NCBI RefSeq assembly: GCF_947241125.1
Contig: NZ_OX365700.1
Location: 744,001-808,000, forward strand
DNA: 64,000 nt
Origin: Nitrospira tepida
Lineage (GTDB): Bacteria > Nitrospirota > Nitrospiria > Nitrospirales > Nitrospiraceae
Direction: 5' to 3'
The notes below the pieces were generated by a model. It made no database searches, was not told the DNA's origin, and saw only the letters and a list, made by a program, of their open reading frames with translations. Position 1 is the stretch's first letter. Every line of letters begins with the position of its first letter. Below, piece by piece: positions 24,421 through 36,189 of the stretch. Both the position numbers and the translations under genes were made by a program.

Positions 24421-24659
24421 CCGGAAAGCTGTCGCTCAAACTTCGTCGCGCAATCGGAGCTGCAGAAATAATAGGTTTGGCCTCCGATTCGAGCCGGGAC
24501 GGCCGTTCCTCTCGGGATGAAGACGCGGCACATGGGGTCCTGGACCATTTGTCTGGGGTCGGATAATTCACCTGGCGGCCGTCCCCACTGGCGGATCGCC
24601 GACCGTACCAGCAGGTACATGACGATCAGTAACCCCGCGACAATAAAGAGTCTCAACAT
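24417..24659 (-). CDS. Small membrane protein with YHS-like metal site (PP0621 type)
   Basis: 80 residues: an N-terminal membrane helix (LFIVAGLLIVMYLLV) and a cytoplasmic domain with DPMCRVFIPRGTAV and TYYFCSSDCATKFE. The DPxC ... YYFCSxxCAxKF pattern is the YHS-domain signature, a metal-binding module found in copper and iron proteins. Small proteins with this single helix plus YHS layout are often filed as PP0621 family. Function not established; metal handling is inferred from the Cys residues. Confidence 0.75.
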   Translation of the reverse strand: MLRLFIVAGLLIVMYLLVRSAIRQWGRPPGELSDPRQMVQDPMCRVFIPRGTAVPARIGGQTYYFCSSDCATKFERQLSG

Positions 24660-24861
24660 CCTGCCCCCATCCTGAAGTCATCCTATGAAGGTCTTCCACC
24701 ACTGTCAAGGTCGTGCGTGCCGCCCGCAGCATATGGGGATGGCCTAGCCATTACCGGCCGAAGGACCCAGAGATGTCGCAGAAGAAAAGGGTCCTTTGCC
24801 CGCGTGTGACCAGTACTTCAGATGGATGGTTCGCGATGGCAGCCGATGTTACTGTGAGGCC

Positions 24862-25014
24862 ATGCAAACCTGTGACAAATGCCGCGGTACCATGATTCCG
24901 GAGCGAGCGGTCGACCTGGATGCAGGTCTCGCCATCAACGTCTACGCCTGTCTGAACTGCGGGAGACGGAAAATGGTGGATCCTGAACCACGTCCCTTAA
25001 CCTCACGGCATTGA
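24862..25014 (+). CDS. Small zinc-ribbon protein, 50 aa
   Basis: The product begins MQTCDKCRGTMIPER and ends with CLNCGRRKMVDPE; CxxC pairs 30 residues apart form a zinc ribbon. The ATG at 24862 is used; ATG 24823 and TTG 24796 in the same frame are possible. Its stop overlaps the next start (TGATG), so the two are coupled. Function unknown; nucleic acid or protein binding is typical of such ribbons. Confidence 0.6.
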   Translation: MQTCDKCRGTMIPERAVDLDAGLAINVYACLNCGRRKMVDPEPRPLTSRH

Positions 25015-25229
25015 TGACCGGACAAACCACAAGACCTCTGACCAACGACGAACGGAAAGCCGCCGAAGCTGCGTTCCGTGGCGAGCCCTTCAATCCCGAG
25101 TGGTCTCACTCTGCGCGGGAGATGTACGACGGGATCGCCGCCGTCCTCGCCCTCCGCACCTCTGCTGAAAAGCCGTCCTCGTCAGAACAATCCGAAGAGT
25201 TTCCGCTCGAACCGGCCCATACGCGCTAG
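25014..25229 (+). CDS. Conserved hypothetical protein, 71 aa
   Basis: Starts at the ATG within the TGATG overlap with the zinc-ribbon gene. The sequence LTNDERKAAEAAFRGEPFNP then EWSHSAREMYDGIAAVL is charged and helical, with the GxPFNPxWSxSARxxYDGI pattern that I associate with small conserved proteins of nitrifiers and methanotrophs. No transmembrane segment. Convergent with dapB. Function unknown. Confidence 0.6.
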   Translation: MTGQTTRPLTNDERKAAEAAFRGEPFNPEWSHSAREMYDGIAAVLALRTSAEKPSSSEQSEEFPLEPAHTR

Positions 25230-25347
25230 TCGTCGGATCTTCCACATGGAAGCCTCTGCGGGAGTTTCCTCCCTGATGTTCCATCGTCTGATGGTCTCGG
25301 CGCAGGCTTCAGGCAGGTCTTGAACACGATCGGGCGGCTCAGGCCCG

Positions 25348-26151
25348 CTATCGGAGCCTCAGTACATCCAGCATGTCGTACAGACCCGGAGGCTGGGCGA
25401 CGACCCACTGGGCGGCTCGGAGCGCCCCGCGGGCGAAGGCATCGCGGCTGTGCGCGCGGTGGGTGACTTCGATGCGTTCGCCCAGGCCGCCGAAGAGGAC
25501 CGTATGGTCCCCGACGATGTCGCCGGCGCGGATGGTCTGGACCCCGATCTCCTGACGCGTCCGTTCCCCGATCATGCCATGGCGTTCATACACGCCGACC
25601 TGACCGAGATCCCGATTCATGGCGCGGGCCAAGACTTCGGCGATCTTCATCGCCGTCCCGCTCGGCGCGTCTTTCTTCAGCCGGTGGTGAGCCTCGATCA
25701 CTTCGATATCGTATTCCTCGCCCAACGTCTTGGCGATCTCCGCCAAGACCTTGAAGAGCACGTTCACGCCGACGCTCATGTTAGGTGAGAAGACGCAGGG
25801 CACCTGCTGCGCCAGGCGTTTCAATTCGCCTGTTTCTTGTGGAGTGAAGCCGGTGGTGCCGATCACCATGGCCCGCTTTCGTTTCGAGACCTCTCCAAGG
25901 TTCGCGAGGCTTGAAGCAGGAGATGAAAAGTCGATCACCACCTCGCCTTGCTCTAAAAGCGCAGGGAGATGATCGGTAATCGCAACGCCGAGGCGACCAC
26001 ATCCGGCCTGCTCACCGGCGTCTTCTCCAAGGGCGCGATGCCCTGCGGTTTCAACAGCGCCGCTCAGCGTGAGCGATGTGGAGTCCTTGATCAACGAGAT
26101 CAAGCGGCCCCCCATGCGACCGGCTGCTCCGACCACGATGGTGTTAATCAT
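25348..26151 (-). CDS. dapB: 4-hydroxy-tetrahydrodipicolinate reductase
   Basis: 267 residues. The NAD(P) motif VVGAAGRMGGR is at the N-terminus, GTTGFTPQE in the middle, and the substrate motif EAHHRLKKDAPSGTA contains the catalytic His and Lys. The enzyme reduces 4-hydroxy-tetrahydrodipicolinate to tetrahydrodipicolinate in lysine synthesis. The start at 26151 (MINTIVVG) is chosen because the Rossmann strand begins there; ATG 26181 would add ten residues without a ribosome site. It is the last gene of the arg/lys operon, 87 bases after dapA. Confidence 0.95.
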   Translation of the reverse strand: MINTIVVGAAGRMGGRLISLIKDSTSLTLSGAVETAGHRALGEDAGEQAGCGRLGVAITDHLPALLEQGEVVIDFSSPASSLANLGEVSKRKRAMVIGTTGFTPQETGELKRLAQQVPCVFSPNMSVGVNVLFKVLAEIAKTLGEEYDIEVIEAHHRLKKDAPSGTAMKIAEVLARAMNRDLGQVGVYERHGMIGERTRQEIGVQTIRAGDIVGDHTVLFGGLGERIEVTHRAHSRDAFARGALRAAQWVVAQPPGLYDMLDVLRLR

Positions 26152-26238
26152 GGCTGACCGGGCTGGAGCATGGTGCTGCATGTGTGTGCAATGATGGGGA
26201 ACGGGGTCTGGTCGAGGACCATTGACGGGCTGGCTCGA

Positions 26239-27111
26239 TCAGATGAGGCCGTAATCCTTGAGCACCCGCGTCAGACGATCCCGGTTGTCGGGCAGGAGCG
26301 GACAGAGAGGCAACCGCAATTCCGGATCAATCTTCCCCATGAGACCAAGGGCTTCCTTCACGGGGATCGGGTTGGTTTCCAAAAAGAGCGCCGCAAAGAG
26401 CGGGGACAGTTTGTAGTGCAGCCGCCGAGCCTCATCCCAGCGGTTCGCCAAGGCCGCTGCGGCCATCGCCGACATGTCCTTGGGAAGAAGGTTGGCGGTG
26501 ACGGTGATGACCCCCTTGCCGCCCAAGGCCATGATCGGCAAGGTCAAGGGGTCGTCCCCCGATAAGACCGTGATGCGCTCCCCGCACATCTGCACGATAT
26601 CGGACGTCTGCTGGACCGATCCGCTGCCCTCCTTGATCCCGACGATATTGGAACAAGCAGTCAGGCGCGAAACCGTGACCGGCAGCAGGTTGACCCCCGT
26701 CCGGCCGGGGATGTTGTAGAGCACCAGGGGAAGATCGACGGCCTCCGCCACGGCCTTATAGTGACGGAACAGCCCCTCCTGTGTGGGTTTGTTGTAATAG
26801 GGGGTAATCAACAGTGCCCCGTCCGCTCCCGCCTGCTTGGCGTGTTTAGTCAGGGCAATGGCCTCATCCGTGCTGTTTGAGCCGGTTCCGGCAATGACCG
26901 GCACCCGGCGCTTCACCACCTCCACGGTCAACGCCACGACGCGATCATGTTCCTCGTGCGAGAGCGTGGCGGACTCGCCGGTCGTCCCGCAGGGCACAAT
27001 GCCGGCCGTGCCGTTGACGATCTGAAATTCGATCAAGTCGCCGAGCGCGCGCTCGTCAACCTTGCCGTTCCGAAACGGCGTGACGATCGCGACGATGGAT
27101 CCGGTAAACAT
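26239..27111 (-). CDS. dapA: 4-hydroxy-tetrahydrodipicolinate synthase
   Basis: 290 residues, full length for the family. GTTGESATLSHEEH, ITPYYNKPTQEG (catalytic Tyr) and NIVGIKEGSGS (Schiff-base Lys) are all present, as is the feedback-site region near residue 50-80. It condenses pyruvate with aspartate semialdehyde, the committed step to diaminopimelate and lysine. GGAGG precedes the ATG. It is 22 bases downstream of lysA in the operon. Confidence 0.97.
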   Translation of the reverse strand: MFTGSIVAIVTPFRNGKVDERALGDLIEFQIVNGTAGIVPCGTTGESATLSHEEHDRVVALTVEVVKRRVPVIAGTGSNSTDEAIALTKHAKQAGADGALLITPYYNKPTQEGLFRHYKAVAEAVDLPLVLYNIPGRTGVNLLPVTVSRLTACSNIVGIKEGSGSVQQTSDIVQMCGERITVLSGDDPLTLPIMALGGKGVITVTANLLPKDMSAMAAAALANRWDEARRLHYKLSPLFAALFLETNPIPVKEALGLMGKIDPELRLPLCPLLPDNRDRLTRVLKDYGLI

Positions 27112-27133
27112 AGCGCTGCCTCCGTCCTTGGCG

Positions 27134-28396
27134 TCAATTCAGGAACGCCGGTATAGCTTCTCCCTTGACCAGGTCCTCATAGGTCTCGCGCGCGCGGATG
27201 AGGTGCGCCTCGCCGCCCCGGACCAGGACTTCCGGCGAGCGAGGCCGGGAATTGTAGTTCGACGACATCACAAACCCATAGGCGCCCGCGCTCATGACGG
27301 CTAAAAATTCGCCGGGGGGCACCTCCGGCAAGGTACGATCCTTGGCGAGGAAATCGCCGGATTCACAGACCGGCCCGACCACGTCGACCATATGGGTGGC
27401 GGCTTGGACAAACCGTTGCTGCACAGGCCTGATCTCATGGTAGGCCCCGTACAGGCTGGGACGGATCAGGTCGTTCATCGCGGCGTCCACGATCACGAAG
27501 CGTTTGGCTTCGCCCTGTTTGGTATAGAGGATGCGGGTGATGAGCGAGCCGGCGTTGCCGACGATGTTCCGTCCCGGTTCCATGATCAGCGTGCAGTTCA
27601 AGTGCTGCACGAGCGGCGCGATCGCGGCGGCGAGATCCTGCGGCTTTGGCGGCTTCTCGTCGGAATAGGTGATCCCGAGCCCGCCGCCGATATTGATATA
27701 ACGGATATCGGTGCCGTGAGCCTTCACCTGCTGGACCAAACCCAGAATCTTTTTCAAAGCCTCCACGAAGGGCGTGACCTCGGTCAGTTGCGAGCCGATA
27801 TGTTTGTGGACTCCCACCACCTCGATATGCTTGAGCGAGGTCGCGAGCTTGAACTCCTCCAGCGCTCGGTCCGCCGCGATGCCGAATTTGCTCTTCTTGA
27901 GACCGGTCGAGATGTAAGGGTGGGTCTTGGGATCGATGTCCGGGTTGATCCGCAGCGCGACCCGGGCCCGAACACCCATCGAAGCCGCCACGTCGTTGAT
28001 CGCCTGCAGTTCGGCCGACGATTCGACGTTGAACATCAGGATATCCGTCTTGAGCGCGTCGCGGATTTCGTCCGGATTCTTCCCGACGCCGGCAAAGACG
28101 ATCTTCTGGGGCGGGACGCCTGCGCGCAGGGCTCGGAACAGCTCGCCGCCCGAGACGATATCCACGCCGCTGCCTTCCTTGGCCATCAATCGCAGGATGG
28201 CTAGGTTGGAATTGGCCTTCATCGCGAAGGCGATGATGTGGGGGATGCCGGAGAAGGCGCTGTCGTAGGCCCGGTACTGCCGCAACAACGAGGCGTGACT
28301 GTAAATGTAGCAGGGAGTTCCGTATTCCTTGATGATCCGGCTGACCGGAACGTCCTCGCAATACAATTCCCCCTCGCGGTATTGGAAATCTTCCAT
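27134..28396 (-). CDS. lysA: Diaminopimelate decarboxylase
   Basis: 420 residues. PLP Lys in AFAMKANSNLAIL, GGGLGITYSDEKP for phosphate binding, EPGRNIVGNAG, and the C-terminal CESGDFLAKDR with the catalytic Cys all match LysA. It converts meso-diaminopimelate to lysine. The order lysA-dapA-dapB follows on from argH and the small lipoprotein gene on the same strand. Confidence 0.97.
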   Translation of the reverse strand: MEDFQYREGELYCEDVPVSRIIKEYGTPCYIYSHASLLRQYRAYDSAFSGIPHIIAFAMKANSNLAILRLMAKEGSGVDIVSGGELFRALRAGVPPQKIVFAGVGKNPDEIRDALKTDILMFNVESSAELQAINDVAASMGVRARVALRINPDIDPKTHPYISTGLKKSKFGIAADRALEEFKLATSLKHIEVVGVHKHIGSQLTEVTPFVEALKKILGLVQQVKAHGTDIRYINIGGGLGITYSDEKPPKPQDLAAAIAPLVQHLNCTLIMEPGRNIVGNAGSLITRILYTKQGEAKRFVIVDAAMNDLIRPSLYGAYHEIRPVQQRFVQAATHMVDVVGPVCESGDFLAKDRTLPEVPPGEFLAVMSAGAYGFVMSSNYNSRPRSPEVLVRGGEAHLIRARETYEDLVKGEAIPAFLN

Positions 28397-28456
28397 GGCG
28401 CGTATCCTTCGTATCCGACGTATCCTTGTTGGTGCGTCTCGGGTGGGGTTTGGTCG

Positions 28457-28723
28457 TTATCGTGTCCCAATCGGCCGGAGGGGCGGGAGTTCCGCTTCGT
28501 CAGGCACCACGGCCGGCTGCTGCCGAGACTCTTCTGCGGAAAATTTCCGCTCCTGGGCCTGCTGCTCCTTGGCCTTGGCCGCCTGTTGCTCCCGCTGCAA
28601 CCGGGGGCCGATTCCCACGTCTTCCGGCGCTATCGGTGAGCCGATGGTGCCACATCCTACTCCGGCAAGCAGCCAGAGGGCCAGAGGGATCATGGCCGAC
28701 CTGTGCGCCCCCGTTCCGTTCAT
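28457..28723 (-). CDS. Small lipoprotein between argH and lysA (LptM-like position)
   Basis: 88 residues. The signal IPLALWLLAGVGC ends in a lipobox and the mature protein begins CGTIGSPIAPEDVGIGP, followed by a long charged helix (REQQAAKAKEQQAQER) and a Pro-rich end. The start at 28723 forms an ATGA overlap with the argH stop. A lipoprotein with a CGxxGPxxxP-type head placed beside lysA recalls LptM (YifL), which helps mature the LPS transporter LptD in proteobacteria. The head matches only loosely, so the identification is a suggestion. Confidence 0.7.
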   Translation of the reverse strand: MNGTGAHRSAMIPLALWLLAGVGCGTIGSPIAPEDVGIGPRLQREQQAAKAKEQQAQERKFSAEESRQQPAVVPDEAELPPLRPIGTR

Positions 28724-30146
28724 GCCAGGCGCTTCTCCCATGCCACCAGCCGGGCCGCGACGGCCTGCCGGCCCGTGCCGCCGGTCTGGCTTTTCCGTTC
28801 GATCGCGCCCTGCACGGTCAGCCGTTCCATGACGTCGGCTTCGAATTGCTTCGCGAACCGCTTGAGCTCGCCGAGCGAGAGATCGGCCAGCTCGCGGCGC
28901 TTCTCGATGCAGTACCGGACGATCTGTCCGACAATCGCGTGGGTCTCGCGGAAGGGAAGGCCCTTGAGCACGAGATAATCCGCCAGCTCCGTGGCCAACA
29001 TGCCCCCGACCTCCGCTGCCTGCTCGACGACAGGGCGGTTTACGCGGAGTCCCTGGACCAACTCGGCGAGCACCTCCACCGACGCCTGGGCCGTGTCCAG
29101 CGCGTCAAACAAGGCCTCCTTATCTTCCTGCATATCGCGGTTGTAACTCAACGGCAGGCCCTTGAGGGTCGTCAGCATCCCCATCAGATGGCCGTACACC
29201 CGGCCGGTTTTCCCGCGCACCAGCTCCGGAACGTCGGGGTTCTTTTTCTGCGGCATCATGCTGCTGCCGGTGCAAAACCGATCGGGAAGATCCACAAAGC
29301 GGAACTCCTGCGAGGCCCAGAGGATCAGTTCTTCGCTGAGCCGGGACAGATGCATCATCAGCACCGCCAAGGCAGCCAAGACTTCGACGACGAAGTCCCG
29401 GTCCGAGACGGCGTCCAGGCTGTTCTGTGATACAGCCGGGAACGAAAGGAGCTGAGCCGTGTACTGCCGATCAACGGGATAGTTCGTGCCGGCCAGCGCC
29501 CCGGAGCCAAGGGGCATCACATTTAGGCGAACAAGGGCGTCGGCCAGCCGTCCCTTGTCCCGCTCCAACATTTCGACGTAGGCCAGCCAGTGGTGCGACA
29601 CCAGCACCGGCTGAGCCCGCTGCAAGTGGGTATAGCCCGGCATGACGATGCCGAGATTGGCCCGAGCCTGAGAGACAAACGCGCGCTGCAGGGCTTCCAG
29701 CCTGCTGCGAAGGGTTGCAAGCATGTCGCGCAGATACAGGCGCAGGTCCGTGGCCACCTGGTCGTTACGGCTGCGCCCGGTATGGAGCTTGCCGCCCACC
29801 GGACCCACCAGCTCGGTCAGCCGCCGCTCGATGGCCATGTGGATGTCCTCGTCGCCGGGATGAAACCGGAAGCGCTTCCGGTCCAATTCGGCTTGCACCT
29901 GTTCGAGCCCCCGGATCAGGGTCTTGGCCTCTGTGGCCGTGAGGATGCCGGCGCGTTGGAGCGTCCGGCAATGGGCCAGGCTGCCTTGAATGTCCCAGGA
30001 GTAGAGCCGTTGATCGAACTGCACGGAAGCGGTAAAGGCTTCCACGAGGCGATTCGTCTCTTCGCCGAACCGCCCGGCCCAGGCCTTCAGACCCTTGGTG
30101 CTGGCTCTGGCTTTCGGTTTGGTCGATCCTCTCCGGCGGGTGGATT

Positions 30147-30150
<4 letters not shown>
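28720..30150 (-). CDS. argH: Argininosuccinate lyase
   Basis: 476 residues. [20 protein letters not shown], the [16 protein letters not shown] motif, [13 protein letters not shown] and the signature [16 protein letters not shown] are all present. It splits argininosuccinate to arginine and fumarate. The GTG at 30150 is chosen because it overlaps the argG stop (GTGA); it adds a short basic N-terminus ([16 protein letters not shown]) before the family start. The longer frame to 30411 lies inside argG. Confidence 0.95.
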
Positions 30151-31367
<1,217 letters not shown>

Positions 31368-31380
31368 CCTTGGTTCTCTC

Positions 31381-32370
<990 letters not shown>

Positions 32371-32398
32371 GGAGACCGTCGTCCGGTATCGGGGTTGG

Positions 32399-33610
32399 TT
32401 AGTTATGGTGACCGGCCTGTGTCGCGGCCGGAATGAGGTGGGGCAGGACATCGAGCAGGCGATCGATCTCGGCCTGCGTGATCACCAGCGGCGGAACGAA
32501 CCGGAGCACCCGATCCATCGTACAATTGAGGAGCAACCCTCTCGACTGGGCCTTTTCCACCACCGCCTTTCCATCCACGGCCAGCTCCATCCCTTGGAGG
32601 AGTCCCAGGCCTCGCACTTCCTTCACGCTCGGCTGGCGGTCCTTGCAGTCCTGCAGGCCCTTGGCCAGATAGTCCCCCATGCGCTTGGCATGGTCAAGGA
32701 CCCGGCCCTCCAAGAGGACCTGCATGACCGTCAGTCCCGCCGTGCAGGCCAAGGGGTTCCCGCCGAAGGTCGAGGCGTGGGAGCCGGGCGTGAAGGCTTT
32801 GGCTACCGCATTGGTCGCCAGGCAGGCGCCGATAGGAACGCCGCCCCCCAACCCTTTAGCCAGGGTCATGATATCCGGCTGAACCCCCAACTGTTCGTAG
32901 GCGAAGAGGGTGCCGGTCCGGCCCATGCCGGTCTGTACTTCATCGAAGATCAACAGGATGTCCCGCTCCCGGCAGAGTTCGCGGACGCGGGCGAGATAGG
33001 CCTGATGGACAACGTGGACGCCGCCTTCTGCCTGTACCGGTTCCAGCATGATCGCCGCCGTCTGATCGGAGAGCGCCTGCTCTAGCGCCTCCAAATTGTT
33101 GAAGGGCACGTAAGTGAAGCCCGGCATCAACGGCTCGAAGCCCTTCTGGACCTTCTCTTGGCCGGTCGCCGTCAGGGTCGCGAGCGTCCGTCCGTGAAAG
33201 GAGTTCTTCATCGTGATGATCTGGAAGCGGCCCGAACCGTGCTTGTCGTGGGCGTACCGGCGGGCCAGCTTGATCGCCGCTTCGTTCGCTTCGGCGCCGC
33301 TGTTACAGAAAAAGACCTTGTCGGCAAAGGAGTGCTCGACGAGGGCCTTGGCCAGCTTCACCTGTGGCTCGGTGTAATAGAGGTTGGAGGCATGGATCAA
33401 ATGGACCACCTGCTTTTGAATGGCCAGCACAAGGTCAGGATGGCCGTGCCCGAGCAGATTGACGGCGATGCCCCCCACAAAATCGATATACTCGCGCCCT
33501 TCCAGGTCGTAGACTCTGGCGCCGCGACCCCGCGCAATCGAGAGCGGCAGCCGCGCGTAGGTGTTCATCAGATACTGATCGGCTTCCCGCCGAACTTCTT
33601 CCGTCAACAT
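32399..33610 (-). CDS. argD: Acetylornithine aminotransferase
   Basis: 403 residues, class III PLP aminotransferase. NSGAEANEAAIKLARRY, SFHGRTLATLTATGQ, IFDEVQTGMGRTGT and the PLP Lys in TLAKGLGGGVPIGA are present. It transaminates N-acetylglutamate semialdehyde in arginine synthesis. Related enzymes also serve the succinylated lysine route, but dapL at 57.6 kb makes that unnecessary here. AGAGGGA precedes the ATG at 33610. It is the first gene of the arg/lys operon. Confidence 0.94.
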   Translation of the reverse strand: MLTEEVRREADQYLMNTYARLPLSIARGRGARVYDLEGREYIDFVGGIAVNLLGHGHPDLVLAIQKQVVHLIHASNLYYTEPQVKLAKALVEHSFADKVFFCNSGAEANEAAIKLARRYAHDKHGSGRFQIITMKNSFHGRTLATLTATGQEKVQKGFEPLMPGFTYVPFNNLEALEQALSDQTAAIMLEPVQAEGGVHVVHQAYLARVRELCRERDILLIFDEVQTGMGRTGTLFAYEQLGVQPDIMTLAKGLGGGVPIGACLATNAVAKAFTPGSHASTFGGNPLACTAGLTVMQVLLEGRVLDHAKRMGDYLAKGLQDCKDRQPSVKEVRGLGLLQGMELAVDGKAVVEKAQSRGLLLNCTMDRVLRFVPPLVITQAEIDRLLDVLPHLIPAATQAGHHN

Positions 33611-33788
33611 GGTGTGGTGATCCCTCTTCGTGAAGCGGTGCCGTGGCTCGGCTGTTTTCACAGCAGACCGAGCAGCCCATGGGAAGAGCGGAACGGTAGC
33701 ATAGGAATCCGGTGAAAGCAATAAAGCGACTGCGTCGAACAGAAGCCGGCAACGGCAGGGTCCGCCCGCTGAGCGGCGCGCCCGTTTC

Positions 33789-33817
33789 TTGTGAGCCTAC
33801 TAGCGCTGTGTTATAAG
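33789..33817 (+). promoter_or_regulatory. Candidate promoter of the zinc-ribbon/DUF2628 gene
   Basis: TTGTGA (33789-33794), 17-base spacer, TATAAG (33812-33817). Transcription would begin at about 33824, only a couple of bases before the ATG at 33826, and there is no ribosome site in between. If real, the message is nearly leaderless. Confidence 0.4.
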
Positions 33818-33825
33818 CTGACGCG

Positions 33826-34533
33826 ATGGGCCTCTGTCCTCAATGCGGCAACAGCAACGCCGACGACGCGAAGTTTTGCAGCCAATGCGGCGTGGGACTC
33901 GGCGGTCCGGCGCCGGCTGCTCCAACCGCCACGGTAAGCGATCCGGCCCTGGCGGAACAGGAACAGGCCTGGCGGCAGTTCATCGGTCCTAAAGCCGACC
34001 ACTATCTCAAAAAATTCACCAAGTTCACCTCACCCTCCGGCCCGAAATTTGCGCTGACCTGGAACTGGCCGGCCTTTGTGTTCGAGCCCTTTCTCTGGTT
34101 CCTCTACAGAAAAATGTATCTCTACGCCCTGGTCTACGCGATCGGCCCGGTGCTGGCGTTTTACTTCACGCAGGATTGGTCTGCCGACATGGTGTGGCGG
34201 ATCATGGCGGGCGCGAGCGCGAACTATCTCTACTTCTGGCACATCAAGGAACAGTTGGCCGACATCCGGCGACAGGCGGGGTTCGACAATACCTTGCGGG
34301 ATCGGTTGATTCGCGATGCCGGCGGCGTGCAGGCCTATGTGGTCTGGGTGGGCGTCGGCCTACTGGTATTGAAGTTCGCCCTGGTCCTGTTCATGTTGCA
34401 GCAGGGGCGGGCCGGCGACGGCAGTTTCCCGATTCCGAAACCGTCCGGCGCGCCCGCCCGGTCCGTGTCCCTCTCTCCGGCCTCCATCGTTCAGGACTCC
34501 GATCAGGCGCGGCGTCCAGGGGCCAGCGGATAG
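33826..34533 (+). CDS. Zinc-ribbon protein with DUF2628-like membrane domain
   Basis: 235 residues. An N-terminal zinc ribbon (CPQCGNSNADDAKFCSQCG, residues 4-22) is followed by a linker and a membrane domain with about three helices (WPAFVFEPFLWFLYRKMYLY, LVYAIGPVLAFYF, AYVVWVGVGLLVLKFALVLF). The WPAFxFxPxWFLYRKMY start is the DUF2628 pattern. The C-terminal 40 residues are polar and Pro/Ser-rich. Function unknown. The 3' end overlaps the convergent hypothetical gene by 31 bases. Confidence 0.78.
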   Translation: MGLCPQCGNSNADDAKFCSQCGVGLGGPAPAAPTATVSDPALAEQEQAWRQFIGPKADHYLKKFTKFTSPSGPKFALTWNWPAFVFEPFLWFLYRKMYLYALVYAIGPVLAFYFTQDWSADMVWRIMAGASANYLYFWHIKEQLADIRRQAGFDNTLRDRLIRDAGGVQAYVVWVGVGLLVLKFALVLFMLQQGRAGDGSFPIPKPSGAPARSVSLSPASIVQDSDQARRPGASG

Positions 34534-35387
34534 CGCGCTCGCTGCCAGGCGATCCAGGCCTGAAACCAAGTATAGTCGTGCTGATAGGCGGCCCCGGTCA
34601 GGTCGCCCGTCGCCTGGCCCTGCTCCAGTTGGGTGTAGGTCCGCGGCCAGTTCTTTTGCCACCAGGACTTGAGGTCGTCGGCGCTGTAGGGTTGGCCCGA
34701 GGGCTGCACGATCGCGGCCGACGCGCAGACCTCTGCCACGACCGGCCAATAGCGGTCCTTGCCGAGTCCCAGCGCGCGCAGGTGCTCGCGCAGCAAAAAC
34801 ACCACCCACAGTTCCGCGCTGTGCTTCTTGTTGTGCTTGAAGGGCTGGCTTTGGCGAAGCGGAACCGGGTCGAATTGCTTGATGACGGAGGTGTAGTCCG
34901 GACCGCCGTAGCTCCCGGCCGCTTCGGCGATGCCCTCCAACATGCGCGCCAGGTCCACCTCGACGGCCGGTTGTCTCGATTCGGTCCCTTCCGCGGGCGG
35001 CGCGCCGAGCGGATTCTGCGCCGTCAGCAACTCGATCAAGGGCTTCAACTCGCGCAATCGCGCGACGGCCGCCTTGAGGATCTGCTCCGACTCCAGCCAA
35101 TAGTCGAGATCACCCTTCGAGAGCCGTTCCCGTCCGGAAGGAGGCAGCACCACCGGCAGCCAGTAGCGCACGAGCACGAACAGGAGGTAATCGACCTGTC
35201 CGCCGAGTTGCTCCACCCGGTTCAGGCTGTTCAGTGCAATCGCCTGTTGGAAGAACGAGTCGCACCGTTCGCCGACGCCCAACCGTTCGGCCAGGCTGAT
35301 CCACCAGGAGGCGAGCAGCGGGGAATGAGTCGCCCACCGGAATGGGGACTCATTGGGCAAGCCTGACACGGGCTGCTCCTGTTTCAT
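34503..35387 (-). CDS. Hypothetical protein, 294 aa
   Basis: Soluble, helical, Trp-rich protein (LLASWWISLAERLG, LKSWWQKNWPRTYTQLEQG, YTWFQAWIAWQRARYP). No signal peptide or transmembrane segment. The ATG at 35387 (MKQEQPVSGL) is used; the frame continues to 35516 without a better start. I do not recognise a family. It overlaps the convergent zinc-ribbon gene at its 3' end. Codon use matches the neighbours, so it is a native gene. Confidence 0.7.
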   Translation of the reverse strand: MKQEQPVSGLPNESPFRWATHSPLLASWWISLAERLGVGERCDSFFQQAIALNSLNRVEQLGGQVDYLLFVLVRYWLPVVLPPSGRERLSKGDLDYWLESEQILKAAVARLRELKPLIELLTAQNPLGAPPAEGTESRQPAVEVDLARMLEGIAEAAGSYGGPDYTSVIKQFDPVPLRQSQPFKHNKKHSAELWVVFLLREHLRALGLGKDRYWPVVAEVCASAAIVQPSGQPYSADDLKSWWQKNWPRTYTQLEQGQATGDLTGAAYQHDYTWFQAWIAWQRARYPLAPGRRA

Positions 35388-35583
35388 GGCGAGGGCATGG
35401 AGCTGATCGAGGTGCGGCGCCCGGCGACAGCTCTCACGAAGAGCCCGCCGCCCGACGGAACGATCGCATCGTACTGGCCGAAAGGGGGGATTGCAAGGTA
35501 TGCTCGGCTCGGGCACGATGCCTCGCGCTTACATCTGACGAGAGGCAACCTGACACATCTACCCGCAGCGGAGGCAAGCGATC

Positions 35584-36189
35584 ATGGGCATGGCGGTATT
35601 GATCCGGCACGGCGAGTCTCAGTGGAATCTGGAGAACCGGTTTACCGGATGGGTCGATGTGCCCTTGTCTCCACGCGGCGAGGAAGAGGCGAAGAAGGCC
35701 GGGGCGAAGCTCAAGGGCTATCGCTTCGACGTCGCCTTCGTTTCGGCGCTCAAGCGGGCGCAGGATACGCTCGCGATCGTGTTGCGCGAGCTGAATCAGA
35801 CCGATATTCCGACCTACCAGGACCAGGCCTTGAACGAGCGGCATTACGGCGACCTGCAGGGGCTCAACAAGGCGGAGACGGCGCAGAAGTTCGGCGAGCA
35901 GCAGGTGAAGATCTGGCGCCGGAGCTTCGATATCAAACCGCCGGGCGGGGAAAGTCTGAAAGATACGGCCGAGCGGGTGCTGCCCTACTATGAGGCGAAC
36001 ATCAAGCCGCACATCGTCGCGGGACGATCCGTCATCATTGCCGCCCACGGCAACAGCCTGCGCGCCCTGGTCATGCACCTTGACCGGCTCACGCCGGAGC
36101 AGGTGCTGGAACTGAACATCCCCACCGGCGCCCCGCTGCTCTATGAGTTTGATTCCGCGGGCGTCCCGTTAGCTCACCGCTATCTCTAA
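35584..36189 (+). CDS. gpmA: 2,3-bisphosphoglycerate-dependent phosphoglycerate mutase
   Basis: 201 residues. The phosphohistidine motif [50 protein letters not shown] and the second His in [12 protein letters not shown] are complete. The length is short for GpmA (about 230-250) and matches the compact bacterial dPGM form. It interconverts 3- and 2-phosphoglycerate. The glycerate kinase at 20-21 kb feeds the same 2-phosphoglycerate pool. Confidence 0.93.
   Translation: MGMAVLIRHGESQWNLENRFTGWVDVPLSPRGEEEAKKAGAKLKGYRFDVAFVSALKRAQDTLAIVLRELNQTDIPTYQDQALNERHYGDLQGLNKAETAQKFGEQQVKIWRRSFDIKPPGGESLKDTAERVLPYYEANIKPHIVAGRSVIIAAHGNSLRALVMHLDRLTPEQVLELNIPTGAPLLYEFDSAGVPLAHRYL

Noticed and set aside
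27392-28204. Open frame of 270 aa on the plus strand
   Set aside because: Antisense to lysA, whose catalytic motifs are complete.
33611-33825. Arginine or lysine leader RNA (riboswitch) before argD
   Set aside because: The upstream 215 bases show no recognisable conserved riboswitch core or leader peptide; only promoter-like DNA for the divergent gene was seen.
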